This document shows, piece by piece, positions 23,541-23,900 of a stretch of DNA of 23,900 nt. Every line of letters begins with the position of its first letter. Positions within the stretch are counted from its first letter, which is position 1. The notes beneath the pieces are model-generated. The model saw only the letters and a list, made by a program, of their open reading frames with translations. It was not told the DNA's origin and searched no databases. The translations under genes and the position numbers were made by a program. This stretch comes from DATNPH01 sp036703315 (GTDB lineage Bacteria > Cyanobacteriota > Cyanobacteriia > Cyanobacteriales > Coleofasciculaceae): contig DATNPH010000236.1 in NCBI GenBank assembly GCA_036703315.1, positions 1 through 23,900 of the forward strand, written 5' to 3'.

Positions 23541-23900
23541 ATGTCCAAGCCTCTTTTCATTGGCATCAGAATCGTAACAAGTTGCCTAGGAGTTTTGGGA
23601 GTTAGTAGTTTAATCGCTTTTCCAGCGTTTTCACAAAGTGCTCCCGTCAATAGAGGCAACACAATCCTCAATGGTACTACCCTAGAGCCACCCAGACTTA
23701 CGCCAGGAATAAACAATCCTGATGGGACTGTCACTTATCCTTATGGTTCGCGGCTAGATGCTAATGGTGTTATCTCTAAGCCGTCTGGTCAGGCGACTCT
23801 CCCCAGCGTGAGAGTTAATCATGGTGACGGCTCTACGACTTACCATTATCCTGATGGTTCAAGCGTTACTATCGATGCTACAAAGATTCCTCCAACTGGA
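23541..23900 (+). CDS. Secreted protein with YPDGS-type repeats, 3' end beyond the window
   Basis: An ATG at 23541 opens a frame of 120 codons that is still open at the window edge. A signal peptide is clear: basic start, hydrophobic core (about 14-28), and cleavage after FPAFS or nearby. The mature part is rich in Gly, Thr, Pro and Asn and has two related segments, NPDGTVTYPYGSR and NHGDGSTTYHYPDGSSVTI, each with a DG-turn and aromatic strand, suggesting a repetitive beta structure outside the cytoplasm. The family was not recognised. No strong Shine-Dalgarno precedes the start. A minus-strand frame in the same place is a shadow. Confidence 0.7.
   Translation, partial: MSKPLFIGIRIVTSCLGVLGVSSLIAFPAFSQSAPVNRGNTILNGTTLEPPRLTPGINNPDGTVTYPYGSRLDANGVISKPSGQATLPSVRVNHGDGSTTYHYPDGSSVTIDATKIPPTG

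Noticed and set aside
23531..23734. A 67-codon minus-strand frame at the window end
   Set aside because: It overlaps the plus-strand gene whose signal peptide and repeats are convincing; the minus frame has no motif.

Overview
The window is cyanobacterial chromosome. The HIP1 palindrome GCGATCGC recurs throughout, inside and between genes. There are degenerate heptamer-type tandem repeats, a C6T5A2G6-type dispersed hairpin, and several typically cyanobacterial families: DUF3131 proteins, a PyrF-PyrE fusion, and large GAF/CHASE3/PAS sensory proteins. A genus cannot be named from the sequence alone.

Layout. (1) 1-616: a decayed end, with the 5' start of an IS630-type transposase abutting a truncated PAP2 phosphatase gene. 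(2) 821-12055: six plus-strand genes with 71-117 bp gaps, read here as one surface-polysaccharide operon. It encodes a BcsC-like outer-membrane barrel, a membrane-anchored esterase, a membrane-anchored DUF3131 protein, a secreted protein with three DUF3131 domains, a BcsA-like processive glycosyltransferase, and a STAS-domain protein. (3) 12091-15294, minus strand and convergent: a large membrane sensor ending in a PP2C/SpoIIE phosphatase. (4) 15885-19316, plus strand: a receiver-PAS-histidine kinase, an M28 metallopeptidase and a DUF99 protein, probably co-transcribed. (5) 19317-21496: a gene-poor stretch with a short-chain dehydrogenase, dispersed repeats, and a small ORF that looks like the orphaned 5' end of a tryptophanase gene. 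(6) 21497-22939, minus strand: a fused pyrF-pyrE gene. (7) 22940-23900: a hairpin-rich spacer, then the start of a secreted protein that runs off the window.

The main discovery candidate is the wiring of the polysaccharide locus. The glycosyltransferase keeps the BcsA-type D, DxD, TED and QxxRW motifs and an FxVTxK gating-loop motif, but has no PilZ (c-di-GMP) domain. Between its first catalytic aspartates and its DxD motif lies a complete RsbW-like anti-sigma-kinase ATPase domain. The next gene encodes an RsbV-like STAS protein, and the convergent neighbour encodes an RsbU-like PP2C phosphatase with many sensor domains. No sigma factor gene is present. The simplest reading is a partner-switching module (kinase, antagonist, phosphatase) built into the synthase, so that environmental signals control polymer synthesis directly.

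A second cross-locus link is a pair of closely matched promoter blocks. Each has a CCGTA-N4-TACGG palindrome, a -35-like box, a 17 bp spacer and a TAYTAA box. One precedes the polysaccharide operon and the other lies between the phosphatase and the histidine-kinase operon, suggesting co-regulation by one unidentified factor.
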